Origin: Scatophagus argus | Taxonomy: Eukaryota > Chordata > Actinopteri > Scatophagidae | Direction of reading: 5' to 3' | Length of the DNA: 64,000 bases | Assembly: GCF_020382885.2 (NCBI RefSeq) | Contig: NC_058499.1 | Coordinates: 7,487,872-7,551,871, forward strand | In this document: positions 36,872 to 48,690 of the stretch, in pieces | Layout of the letters: every line of letters starts with the position of its first letter | How positions within the stretch are numbered: position 1 is the stretch's first letter | Program-made: the position numbers and the translations under genes | The notes under the pieces: generated by a model | Seen by the model: the letters and a program-made list of their open reading frames with translations, nothing else | Databases searched by the model: none | What the model was told of the DNA's origin: nothing

Positions 36872-38328
36872 ATGGGTGACAAGAAGAGCCCCACGAGGTA
36901 AAAACTAGTCGCTAGTATCTTTGAAAGCAGATAAGTGGAGCCATTAGATAACAGGCAGCTCAGTCAATGGATGGAGCTGTTTTAACTGAAGTGTTCATGG
37001 CGGCTGGCTGCTGCCTGAGAACGGGGCAACTGCCTGCGTGAAGTGAAAGCTCACTGTTCCTGAATGACTTGAGTTCAGCGCAGAAGAGACCCTCTTAGAC
37101 TCGTGTCGTTCCTGTTCTGGTGCCTTTTATGTCACAGGGTTTCTGTGAAATCATTGAAAGTATGCCATTATCACACTGTTTTTGTGTTGTCTGAAGGCCA
37201 AAGCGGCAATGCAAGCCCTCCTCCGACGATGGGTACTGGGACTGTAGTGTCTGCACGTTCAGAAACAGCGCTGAGGCGTTCAAGTGCTTGATGTGTGATG
37301 TCAGGAAGGGGACGTCAACTCGGTAAGAATTGCCGTGGCTTTTTAACGATCAGAGTATTTTTTTTTTATTGGGATGTGATTTAATAAAAAAAAGCACCGT
37401 CAGGTTCAGTTTTGGTTGTTGATTCTGCTTTGTGCACATTTTACAGTTTGTGTTCAGGGCCAAATCTATCACAGAAGACATGTCAAGTGCTCATTGTTGT
37501 TTATATTATTACTTTGGTACTTAAAGGACCGATTCTGTAAGAGAAAATCAAGATGCTATCTTCTCAAGGTTTTTACAGTGTGACATTCTGTCTTTATTGT
37601 ACTATACCTTCACTGCAATAACCAAAGGCTGTTCAGAGAAACAGAAAGAAGGCAGTTTATACTTAAAAATTGGTACTTTGGAAATACCTGTTTCAGTGTA
37701 CATATAGACACCCAACCACTGTTTTTAAAATGGTCTTGGAAAATTTATCAAATTTGGAAGTTCTCAAACTATTGTTGGAAGCTCCTGGTCAGAGCAAGTA
37801 GTTACAAGGTGTGGCAGACATAAATGTAACTATAAGGTCTTTTAAGGTTTTTTTTTGTTGTTGTTGTTGTCTCTTTCAGAAAACCACGACCTGTTTCTCA
37901 GCTGGTTGCACAGCAAGTAAATCAGCAGTTTGCACCACCCACACACCCTAAAAAGGAGAAGAAAGAAAAATCAGAGAAAGACAAGAGTGACAAAGAACCG
38001 ACGCTGAAAAAGAAAAGCCATAAAAGGTTGAGGTAATGAATTCATGTTATTGACTGGTCTTTGAGGCTTTGGGATTTGTCACCAGTGAAATATTAAGTAA
38101 GCCCCAAGCAGTTGCCAAAGCTGGTTTCTCTTTGTTTGTCTCTTCACCAGGCCCAGGTTAAAAAACATAGACAGAAGCAGTGCCCAGCATCTAGAGGTCA
38201 CAGTTGGAGACTTGACTGTAATAATCACAGACTTTAAGGAGAAAGCCAAACCTGTGTCCACTTCTACAAGTGCTGCCTCAGCAGACCAGCACAGTCAAAG
38301 TGGCTCAAGCTCAGATAACACTGAATGA
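36872..38328 (+). CDS. yaf2: YY1-associated factor 2 (variant PRC1 subunit)
   Basis: YAF2 and its paralogue RYBP link RING1A/B to noncanonical Polycomb repressive complex 1 and bind YY1 and monoubiquitinated H2A. Exons: 36872-36897, 37197-37322, 37880-38032, 38151-38328. All are GT-AG with matching phases, giving 160 residues. The start MGDKKSPTR is family-typical. A RanBP2-type zinc finger follows at about residues 20-50 (YWDCSVC ... FKCLMC). Then come the [13 protein letters not shown] segment, a Lys-rich linker, and the RING1-binding strands around [16 protein letters not shown]. Human YAF2 is about 180 residues. Here TGA stops the protein where the human protein continues, and the next codons still read GVSRSSSPNGE, so the gene is C-terminally shortened relative to mammals. 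Confidence 0.95.
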
Positions 38329-38890
38329 GGGGTCTCCAGAAGTTCTTCGCCCAACGGGGAAGGCTTGTCGGCTAATGCACAACCCGTTCTTCTGCACTCT
38401 GAACAACCTCAACCAGAGATTAAACTCCCAACATGCACGTTTTTTTTTTTTGTTTGTTTGTTTGTTGTTGTTTTTTTTATTAATACTACATGATAGGATT
38501 CTCCTCTTTCTGGGCTGTATTTTTCTCTTCCTTTTCAAGATGGTAAAGAAGCCAGGAGTCAGGCTGTATGCTGTGTGCTCAATTCAAAGAAGTGTTGCAG
38601 CAGGATCTATCTTGATGAACTGAAAAGAGGAACTGTAGCATTAAATCCCGGATGTCAGTGGAACTGTGCCCTTTATTGTGGCACCTTGTTTAACACCTCA
38701 GTGTTACATCAACATCACACTGCTGCACAGAATAAACGATGCATTACAAAAGACAATATGAAGAAGTCATCTCACAGTTGTAGCTTTTTTTTTGTTATCA
38801 TTATTTGCACTTAATGGCATCTTATTTTCATGGTAACATTTTTTTAGCATTATTTCCACACCATTATCAATAAATCATAACACTGTTGGT
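38329..38890 (+). other. yaf2 3' UTR with poly(A) signals
   Basis: The region begins with the remnant of the longer C-terminal coding tail (38329-38361). It contains low-complexity T and TTG/TTTG tracts at 38441-38480. Two AATAAA signals lie at about 38731 and 38869-38874; the second is followed by a T/GT-rich stretch. Confidence 0.55.
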
Positions 38891-39145
38891 TACTGGCCTT
38901 ATCCAGCTCTCATTTGATGACATTCATTGTTTTACTGTCTAACATTTGAGTAAAAATAATGAATAATTATTTTAACTATGCTTCTATGCTTCTCCTTCAC
39001 TCGCTAGAGTTAAGCATGATTTAATCTATAGAATGGTTTATATTGTAAAATAATGTTAAATAAAATAAGTTGTAAGTACTTGGATGTGTTTTTATTTATT
39101 TCTTTAAATTATACACTGGAACAATTTGGAAAAGACTTCCTAATA

Positions 39146-39538
39146 GAAAGCAACATTTTCCATCCATCCATTTTCTATACCGCTTATCCGTCAGGGTCGC
39201 AGGGGAGCTGGAGCCTATCCCAGCTGACTACAGGCGAGAGGCGGGGTTCACCCTGGACTGGTCGCCAGTCAATTGCAGGGCCAACACACAAAGACAGACA
39301 ACCACACACTCTCACACTCACACTTAGGGGCAATGTAGAGTAGCCAATTAACCTAATGTGCATGTTTTTGGTATTGTGGGAGGAAGCCAGAGTACCTGGA
39401 GAAAACCCACGCAGGCACAGGGAGAACATGCAAACTCCACATAGAAGGGCCCAGACCGGGATTCGAACCTGGAACCCTCTTGCTGTGAGGCGACAGTGCC
39501 AACCACTGCACCACCGTGCCGCCCGAAAGCAACATTTT
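39146..39538 (-). mobile_element. tRNA-derived SINE with 14-bp target-site duplications
   Basis: The insert at 39160-39524 is flanked by exact copies of GAAAGCAACATTTT (39146-39159 and 39525-39538). Read on the minus strand it begins GGCGGCACGGTGG. It has a perfect pol III box A (TGGTGCAGTGG, plus 39503-39513) and box B (GGTTCGAATCC, plus 39459-39469). The body (GTTTGCATGTTCTCCCTGTG and so on) is well known from fish genomes. It ends in an ATGGATGG microsatellite tail at 39160-39172. The exact duplications point to a fairly recent insertion. The apparent minus-strand open frame across it is the SINE itself, not a gene. Confidence 0.9.
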
Positions 39539-39671
39539 GTTCAACAAAATGTTTTGTTGCTTTAGTATTTCCATAGCTAACGGATTGTTTTCTGTTGTAG
39601 TCAGTTTGTTAATATCCTTTTTTTTCCCCACATCATAACCGATATGTTCCATTAAGGCAAGACATTTAAAG

Positions 39672-40250
39672 GCAGTAGACTTGGTGGTGGGAAGTAAGTA
39701 ATTACAGTCACTCACGTACTGTACGTAAGTACAACTTTGAGGTGCTTGAGTATTTGCATGTATTACTTTATACTAAAGATCAACCAGTGTGGTTTCTTTC
39801 AGGATCAATACCAATTGTTAACAATCAAGGAGACTTATCACTGATATTTGGAACCAGTATATATTTGTAGTAAAAACAAAAGTCTTGAGTGTTAAAGTTT
39901 AGAGTAACCAGTGGTAGAATGTACAGTAACAGTAAGTACAATTTACTCAAGTAATATACTTCAGTACAGTTTCTTATATACTTGAATATTTCCATTTTTT
40001 GCTACTTTATACCTCCACTAATTACAGTGTGGAGGCACATATTGTATTTTTTACTCCAATAAATTTATTTTACTGCTGACACTTTACATATCAAGATTTT
40101 ACAAACAAAGCTTGTAATCACGTTTATAATAATACATTTCCACCAAAGCAACACGTCATTAGAACACTACATCAGAAATTATAATTTGATGATACTTTAA
40201 CTTGTGGTAGCTGCATTAAGTGCGTTTTGCTGATACTAATTCTGTGCTTA
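39672..40250. repeat. Diverged interspersed repeats (AGTAAGTAC / TACTCAAGTA type)
   Basis: Two adjoining pieces, about 39672-39780 and 39905-40250, share AAGTACA, TACTCAAGTA and GAGTATTT motifs. They match a repeat I know from percomorph intergenic DNA (GTGGTAGAATGTA start, ACTTTATACCTCCACTA, TTTTTTACTCCAATAAAT). There is no coding potential. Ends are approximate. Confidence 0.45.
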
Positions 40251-40490
40251 CTCAATTTGAGTAAAGGTTAAGAGAGGACATTTGAACTACCACCTCCCAA
40301 GAAGCTGGGATTTGGGTTAATACTGTTAAATCACGTGTTTAACTGTCTGCCAGCATGTTTGACCTGTGTGTTCCCTTGTGATACAATTCAAATCCTGTTT
40401 GATTTATCATGAATGATACAGAGTATGCATGCACCTAGCTGTAGCATGCAAAGTTAATTTACAAATCTGAAAACCTGTCATGTGAACTCT

Positions 40491-40512
40491 ACACACACAC
40501 ACGCACACACAC
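40491..40512. repeat. Short (AC)n microsatellite
   Basis: An 11-unit dinucleotide tract interrupted by one G, about 200 bp upstream of the gxylt1 start codon. Confidence 0.9.
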
Positions 40513-40711
40513 TGCTGACAAATGGTAGGTCAAGCTAAACATGCGTGCAGTCGAAGTGGGTGGAGCGGAAAAACTGTAAACACCAACTGTGCTCTTCGGC
40601 TTGGCTTCTGACTTGACTCATGAGATGTTAGATTAGGTAGGAGGTGTCACGTCAGGTGGTAGCTAAGATCAACAAAAATGTTCCGTTAGTGCATAAAACT
40701 TGAAACGCAAG

Positions 40712-43700
40712 ATGCGATGCTATCTTCACGCATTCCTCCTGTGCATTGTTTTCACCTTCCTTTCACTGTTATATGTGTTCAATCAACTAGCCTCCACACT
40801 GGAGGGCAGAGACGACTGGAACCTGAAAGATCAGGGGATACGCGACAGAAGCAGCCATGACACCGGGCATCTTCCCAGGAAAAGGCCGGGATTGGCAGGC
40901 CTTCGAGACCTCGAAGGATCTAACAGGTAGCTCAGTTAGCTAGCCGATTTGTTAATTTTTTTCGCATTTGAACACCTTAACAATTTAACCTGGTAGTTAG
41001 ATGTGGCTACATTTCAAGTTCTTGTAAAGTTAGCGTAATTATGTGGTCGTAACAAAATAATGTTTCCGTTTAAACGTTGGTTGACTTGTTAGAGCTAACG
41101 TTACCAGGCTAATGCTAAAGGAACAAGTCTTACAACGCTAGTTTACTTTAGCGACTAGGCACAGAAATTTAATAATAGCTGGACACATTTAATACATTAT
41201 ACTTATGTATTGTATTAATATGTATAATGTATTTATCGATGTAATTATGCATTACTCTCACCATTTGCAGTGTTATGTGTTTAAAATTGCTAATGCTATC
41301 TTGTATAACCACCTGTTAATAAGCTAGATAACTGATTAACCGTTACCGTTACTGCCAAGTCATTCTGTGCCTTATGAGCTTTTAGGCGGATTTAAAGCCA
41401 CCGCCACCTGTCAAACAACTAACTTTAGCAGGCAGTTCAGGACAGATGTAACTGGAATAATCACAAAACATATAGCTCTGTTGTCCAAGACACTAATTTA
41501 ACGTTGAGGATCCAAAAGATCATGTTTTTATTCTATCAGGTCTAAATCAGTGTCAGTTTCTTACTGGAATCCGTATTGGAGACTGCCTGCTGATGTTTGT
41601 GGAGTGAACTGCTTATTGGAATCATCTTTTAGGTATGACTGATTTTGTGCATCTCTATTAAAAGATAACAGTGTTCTTTAATTATCTATAGACTTCGACT
41701 TAAAACTTTCACCTACTTCGTAGGTCCACAGTTCAGAGTAACTGATGGGCCTATTGCTGAATTCACAGTGAACTTTGTGACTATTCTTGGGCTTTATGAT
41801 TACAAGCAGTTCTTAATTTAGGGAAAACATACTTTTTTCTTTCTTTTACGTACAGATGACAATTTTCACATAAACACCATTAAACATACAAGTATCTTGT
41901 AACATATACAGATGATAAATATATCTTATCCTACAGTAATGGAGTCAAAGGCAGAGAATGATAATAGAGGTCTTGGGGCTTTCTTAAGTCTGTCTTGCTA
42001 CACTTAAAGTACAATGACCCTATCAGATGAAACAAAATGAAAAGATTTTATTCAGTTATAGGCTAATTGTGTATTTGTGCTTGCAATACTATTACATGTT
42101 TACAGCGGTATCAATGGAAATTGGCAAAAGTTGTTGAATTCATGTTTTCCAAACTTGAGAGTACCAGTTTACAAGGAGCACCTGGGGGCAGCACAAAGCA
42201 CAAATGACTGTCTTGTTCCATATATTTTCATTAAATCCAATGACAGTTCCAAACCTACAGGGCTGAGTACCAGGCAGCTGAGCCTTCTGAGATCTTCATT
42301 ACTTTGTTCTCTCTTGCACTTGTCAGTGTATCCATGCTGTTGTAAGACTAAAAGCCAGGGTTGATCACAGATTCATTTTTGCATTTTTTGTCTTGGCTCT
42401 TAGAGAGAGGCCAGGCTCTGCAGTCAAGGAAGATAGCGATGAGAGAAGTCACCTGGCTGTGGTGGCCTGTGGGCCCCGGCTAGAGGAGACACTCACCATG
42501 TTAAAGTCTGCTGTTCTCTTCAGCAAAAAGCCTCTGCACTTTTACATCTTTGCGGAGGATGACCTGCATGACAGCTTCAGACGTGCCGTGAGTATCTTAC
42601 CCTGTAACACCAGAACTCCATGTACTTCTTCTGTATTGTGTGAGTGTGCACAGTTTTATAAAACAGTGGTTTGAGAAGTTTTGCGTCTACATCCTGCATG
42701 TATAAATGTTTTTAAGCAAAGTCTTCTTTTCATACAGCATATGGCTCAAAGACTGGGGTGTCAAGATTTGCATCATTTTTGAAAAAACAGCTTAAAAACG
42801 TGTATCAGTATTGTTGAAGTGCAGTTTTTCTTTGCTTATCTTTTCTTAAAGCTGTTCTCCTGGCCCAGGATAATTCAGACCAAGTTTAACTTCACCATCT
42901 ATCCCATCAGTTTTCCCAAGGAGAATGCTGATGAGTGGAAGAAGCTCTTCAAACCTTGTGCCTCTCAGAGGCTCTTTCTGCCAGTATGTCTACAGTCATC
43001 TTTCATTTATGTTATTTGGAACAATTCCACATTTGAAAAATGTGCTCCTAAATTTTTTGTGGCCTGTTTTCTAGCTGATCCTGAAGGATGTGGATTCTTT
43101 ACTCTATGTGGACACAGATATCCTTTTTCTGCAGCCGGTAGAGGACATCTGGGACCTTCTTTCTCATTTCAGTTCGAGCCAATTAGCTGGTATGGCACCC
43201 GAGCATGAGGAGCCACGCATCGGCTGGTACAACCGTTTTGCCCGCCACCCTTATTATGGAAAAACGGGTATTAACTCAGGGGTCATGCTCATGAACATGA
43301 CACGCCTCAGGAAGAAAGTTTTTAAGGTATGTTAATCATTGTCAGCTGTTGCTGTGTGCTTTGCACTTCATCTTTTCAGTTTAACATACTGGTATGTTAT
43401 TTTTACATTAAAATACAGAATATGGATAAGTGCTTACCTCTGAAGGCAAGGAGTACTAAGCAGTTGTGAAACATCCAAAATTTAAAATGTAACTTGAGTA
43501 TGTCCATGTCTGAATTTTTTCACAATTCACAGAAATGTTTATGAACAAAGCATGGCTCAGTGACAATCATAACTGTATGTAATCATAACTAAGTCAATGT
43601 CAGTAGGTCCAGTCAATTAGCAAATTTTAATATTTGTTCTAAAGCATAATCCTCATCTGTGGGGTAATATGATACATTAACCATTCACATTAAACATCAA

Positions 43701-46700
43701 TATCTTTACATTCACCTAATGATGAAAACATGTAGAAAAATGTGAAATTTAGACAAATTAAAATAGATTAGAACGCTAAATGAGCCTTCCGTGGTAGCTG
43801 TACCACCAAAATTAACCAGCTGAGGTCACCCTTGTAATTCTTTCTAAACCACCACAATGAGCATGCTCAGAGACAGAACAGTTTCTTTGAGTTGATGTGA
43901 AGTGTTAACAAAGGGATTCATTTTCCAGAACCAGAGATTTTTGGATTCCTGATTCAAAATGGAATGGATGGTCTCTTGAATGCTGTGTATTTTTTATTTT
44001 TTTTTATTAACTAGAATGACATGACAACAGTTGCACTGCGGTGGGAGGAAATTCTGATGCCTCTTCTCCAGAAGTACAAACTCAATATCACCTGGGGTGA
44101 CCAGGACCTTCTTAATATCATATTTCACCATAACCCAGGTTTGAGCAACCACATTATTTTATCCGCAAATGTTATGTGGGACATGAAAAAAGGCTTTTCT
44201 AAAGACATTTGTTGTTTCGGGCAGTCTCCATCAAATAAACAAATACTTGAGGGTTTGTACCAGGTGACTATTGAATGAAGTTATTTATCATCCGTATCAT
44301 CCCGGTCTTGTCTCTTGCTGTGTTACAGAAAGCCTTTATGTGTTCCCCTGCCAGTGGAACTACCGTCCAGATCACTGTATCTATGGCAGCAACTGTCAAG
44401 AGGCTGAACATGAAGGTGTCTTCATTCTCCATGGAAACAGGGGAGTTTACCACGATGACAAGCAGCCAGCTTTTCGAGCCGTCTACGAGGCAATCCAAAA
44501 GGTAGTGACAGCATCTTTAACCATAAATCTGTAATTTCTCTGAGCCCTTACAGTAAAATAAAAATGCTTGTCTTTACTGAAGGGTTCTTAGTTGTTAACA
44601 GTTGCTATATATTTATTCTTCCAAAAGCTTTTGTGAAGAGTATTCAAGACATAGCCAAGTGGAGGCTGAAGTAAAGTTTGAATGGCTTTTATGTATTTTA
44701 GTGAGGTCTAATCATTTCTCTAGCCTTTGTTTCTGGTGCCACAGTTTCTTCAGAGGGCCATTGTGTCAGTCTACCAGACTATTTGGAGAAACATTTACTA
44801 GTCATTACGTTATCAATAGGCACTCCAGGCCATTGCTTCTCTCTTACGGATGTCTCCCTTCACCAGTGTTTAATCAATAGTTTGTTAAACATTTCCGTCA
44901 TCCTGTCTCAGCTGTCCCAAAGCAGACAAATCAGCCTCTCTCGGCTTCGACTGCTGTAAGGGCTGTTTGAGATGTTGTCAGACAAAAAGCTAAATGATGT
45001 GCGTTGGAAAGTTGCTGGATCTTTTAGAATTTAAGGCATTCATTCTACAGCCCCAGTTCCAAAAAAGTATGGGCGCTGTGTAAAACATAAAAAAAACAGA
45101 ATGTGATACTTTGCTAGTCCTTTTGTGCAAAAACAGTATATTTGATGTTTTAACTCATCAAATTCATTGATTCTTGAAAATATGCACTTGTTCTGCATTT
45201 GATGCCGGCAACGGGTATAAATCAAGTGGAGTTAGGGACAACAAAAGACTGCAGAAGGTTGTGGAATGCTCAGGAAAAAAAAACAAAAATTATTTTAAAG
45301 ATTTTCCTCTATTTTTTCTTATTGTCTAAAACCAACGTGTTCTTCCGTCTCACAATACTTTCTAGCTTCCATTGCCAGTCTGTGGCATCCAGCCAGGAGT
45401 CCATTCCTTCCTACCTACTACAGTGCCTGTAATCAGCATAATGGAGATGTGCAACCTGTGCAACGATGTTGCTTACTGATGTTTTAATAGTTTATGGATG
45501 ACAGTGGACAATAACAGAGGAATTAGATCTATCGCAACAGACAAACAAAAATTACTTTTTGGAAGGAGCAATTCCTCGTTGGCTTTGGTTCTTTCAAAGG
45601 ATTAGTTGATCATAAGAAAATATAAATACTACCCTCATCCTTCAATATCCTCCTCTTGGGTTTGTGCGACGGCCTGTTCTCACTTTGTTGGAACAGCTGG
45701 TGTGGTCTGGCTGTCTGTTTACGCCTTCTGTACAATCTAAACATTATCAAAACAGTAGACTCTTTAAGTTGGTATGACACCCTACGGAGCACAGTGCATA
45801 GCTGGCACTCGAAAATTTAGACAGAAGTTGGATTAAAAAAAAGTATGACATCTGTCACATTTTACTCTAAATACGTTTCAATATGCATTTGTCATAAGTG
45901 AGCAAGCAAATCAGCCGGAGAGCTCTAACACTGCTGCGCTGGCGGCTTGCCTTCGATCTGCTCCTGTTGAGTTCAGCACACTGGTCAACATGCAGGCAGC
46001 AATCAGGGGAGCAAGGGAAGCTTCATTAACTGGTCTCCATCCATTACCGCCACAGGGCCCAGCCTGGCCACTATCAGCGCGGGCAATGTTCTCAGCCATT
46101 AGGTAAACGAGCAGCCTTCATTATGGGGCACTCGGCCCTCATGCCTCCATCAGTCTCTCCGACAGCACAAACACACAGACAGCATCCAAGACAGCACATA
46201 TCAGACTCTACCTGATTTTAGGAGAGGGTGGAGTGCTGTGGTTTGTGATTAATAACCATAATGTGTGTGCTGAATTAAATAAATACATTAGATACACAAG
46301 ATACAGGTCTTTAGTACAATAAGTTAATTAGAAGCTGTTCAGTCTTTGTTATTATAAGCCATATTTTGTTGAAGCTTTTATCTGTGTTTTCTGTTACTCC
46401 AGTTCCTCAGGCCACCTCCCACCTCGTCCCACTCAGTCCTTTGTGGACCGCATCCTAAAGCCTGAAGCAGGCAGTACTGAAGGAAACTCTCATTTCCATC
46501 CCACCAAGAGCTCCTTAGTCAGCCATGTTCCCAAGACAGGCTCTCCCAGCCAGCAGAGGAGCTTGCAATAAAGAGCACTACCATTACCCAGCCAAGCCCA
46601 CAGAAGAGTTGTAAAATTTTTAGTGCTGATGCTAGTTTGAGACATCATGATGGCTGTGTGGACAACTCACCAGCAGCATGCACATAAAAATCGATAGGAG

Positions 46701-47549
46701 GCTGTTAATGGCGCTTTATTGCCTACCACAGTATATGAAAGATAATAAAGAAAGTGTGCTGTGAGTGACCTAATGCTTGGCCAAACTGAAGTCAAATGAG
46801 ATGCTGTAAAATGCTGATTTCTTCTTATTTACCAGGGCAATGAAAGAATGGTTCACCTCAATATAAGGCCTGCATCATGCACTGTACAAAGCTTTTTAAC
46901 ATACAGTATATGACAAAAACCTTGGTTGCTAATGTTAATTGGCTGAAGAGCTTGAAGTTTTCCCTTTGTTGATTGTGACAAAGCTTACATATCTGGAATG
47001 CTGCAGCTTTAGCTTCCACCATTGCGGTCACGCCTTATTAACTCCTTTTCTGTATAACTGGGAATAGATATTCATCATCAAAACACACTGAATTAGGATT
47101 CGAATGCAGAACATTATTGTCTTGAACTGATGGTGATAAATGTGGCAGTGAATTCATGCGATTTAAACGCAGTTGTTAATGTTCTATCTTGGCTGTCCTA
47201 GGAGGTATCAGGTCTAAATACATGCATGTTTTGAGTCTTTCTTGATTAATGTCATGAGAAGACTTGAAATGAAAGTGGGTGCAGCCATCAGAAACACATC
47301 ACACTGAATGTACAAAGCTGTCATAAAATCTAATCTGTATTCCCAACTCAGAAATGTAATTCCTGCACATTTTTCTCTTCATCACAGTACTCGTTTGGTG
47401 AGAACATGGAGACCTCACTGCTTCAGCCACTGGAAGCATCGCTGCAGACCACCACAAATATGTACTGTGGAAGAGCCAGTCACCTGTTTACCAAGAAGTT
47501 AAAACAGAGCATCATGTCTGTTCAACAAGATGCCTCACAGAGAAGATGA
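40712..47549 (+). CDS. gxylt1: Glucoside xylosyltransferase 1 (GT8 family)
   Basis: GXYLT1 is a type II membrane enzyme of the secretory pathway that adds alpha-1,3-xylose from UDP-xylose to O-glucose on Notch EGF repeats. Exons: 40712-40926, 42404-42587, 42852-42983, 43075-43326, 44015-44138, 44329-44501, 47388-47549. Phases match throughout, giving 413 residues. ATG 40712 starts [10 protein letters not shown]; an in-frame TTG 12 bp upstream is not a start. Residues about 5-26 form the signal anchor. The GT8 domain has the metal-binding DxD as D190-T-D192 in [10 protein letters not shown]. It also has [32 protein letters not shown] and [13 protein letters not shown]. The stem is shorter than in human (about 440 residues). 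The last intron is the longest (2.9 kb) and holds a CpG-richer block. GXYLT1 is preferred over GXYLT2 by the neighbouring genes. Confidence 0.95.
45890..46200. other. GC/CpG-richer block in last gxylt1 intron
   Basis: A sharply bounded stretch within AT-rich intron sequence. It contains several CpGs and low-repeat sequence such as CTCAGCCATTAGGTAAACGA and GCCTTCATTATGGGGC, with homeodomain-type ATTA cores. It has no open frame with recognisable content and no repeat hallmarks. A conserved noncoding element is one reading; no alignment could be made to test it. Confidence 0.25.
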
Positions 47550-48690
47550 TCAGGACAGCACTCTTAATATCATTCTGTGATTAGTGTCTGATTAGTGAAT
47601 TGGATTGGAGACACTCCTGTGTCAGACTCATGTCAGCACTGAACCATCATCTGTTTACAAACTTCATGTTAAGACTGGGGAAATGGACAGTGTTAATCTC
47701 TGGAGGAAGTTAGATTTTTTTTTTTTTTTTAAGTGAAGCCAATATTTGTGTCCAGTGAACACCCAGTTGGGTCAGTTTCTCAATGTGCTGGAAATCAACA
47801 ATTTGCCATGTAGAGATTTTTGACTTCATTACTGATGAGACACTTATTGTAGTCCCAACAATCAGGCCGTTGTTTGTTTGTTTGTTTTGAATTATTTTTT
47901 TATCTTGAAAGTTTCTGCAGTCACTTTGAACAATAGTCTAAGGGCTTTGGGGGGAAAAAAGAAACGCGTTATGGTACCTTACAAAGAGTGTTTTATAAGA
48001 GTTGTTTTTAATATAATTTTGCATTTGTGCTTTGTGATAGTGTTCTAGTCACTCCATTATGTCATGGGAAAGGGTTGTCTTTATTTTCAGGTACTTGTTC
48101 TTAATTCTCTTCCTGTGTTTAATGGAATGAAACAAATGATAATTAAGAAGATTTTGAACTTATCAGATCTGATCAGTATTTATTGTTGTGGGACATATGT
48201 GAAAGGAAGCACTTTTTATATTCCCCTTAATAATGTAACATCTCATATGCTCTGTTATAGGAGTTTTCAAAGCATTGTTTTACTCAATTTTCCTTTAACG
48301 GAAACAATGTTGTGAGGAGCGCTTGGTTTTCAGTCACACCAGCCATCATGAAATCCACTTCCTGACTACTTCTTCAAAAAGCCGCACTATGGAATTAAGA
48401 AATCGAGGATTGTAATAACACAAAATCATATCTGTGATTTCAGTGTTTTACTGAAAAGCCAGCACAGACTTTCAAATGTATATCAAATGATTGGAAAAAA
48501 ATATTTTATTAAAAAGCATTTCTAATGGTGCCCATGATGCAATGTGTTTTTATCTTGAAAATTTGGAATACACTTGTGGTGAAGTTGAACTGAAATAATT
48601 CATAGTGTGTGATGTGGTTCGGAATTTTCTGTTTTAATAAATATACACTATAAAGCTGCAAATAAAATTTTATCTAATGAGAACCCCTAA
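47550..48690 (+). other. gxylt1 3' UTR
   Basis: AT-rich sequence after the TGA (47547-47549), with a T-run at 47719-47730 and AATAAA signals at 48636-48641 and 48661-48666. The end of the transcript is probably within about 25 bp of these. Confidence 0.55.

Noticed and set aside
38441..38480. T-rich tract as a structured RNA or terminator
   Set aside because: It is a simple poly-T/TTTG low-complexity run in the yaf2 3' UTR. No stem or RNA-gene signature is present.
39353..39715. 120-codon minus-strand open frame
   Set aside because: It is read-through of the tRNA-derived SINE at 39160-39524 and its flank.
40700..40711. Upstream in-frame TTG start for gxylt1
   Set aside because: Vertebrate start codons are ATG, and ATG 40712 gives the family-typical MR-type N-terminus.
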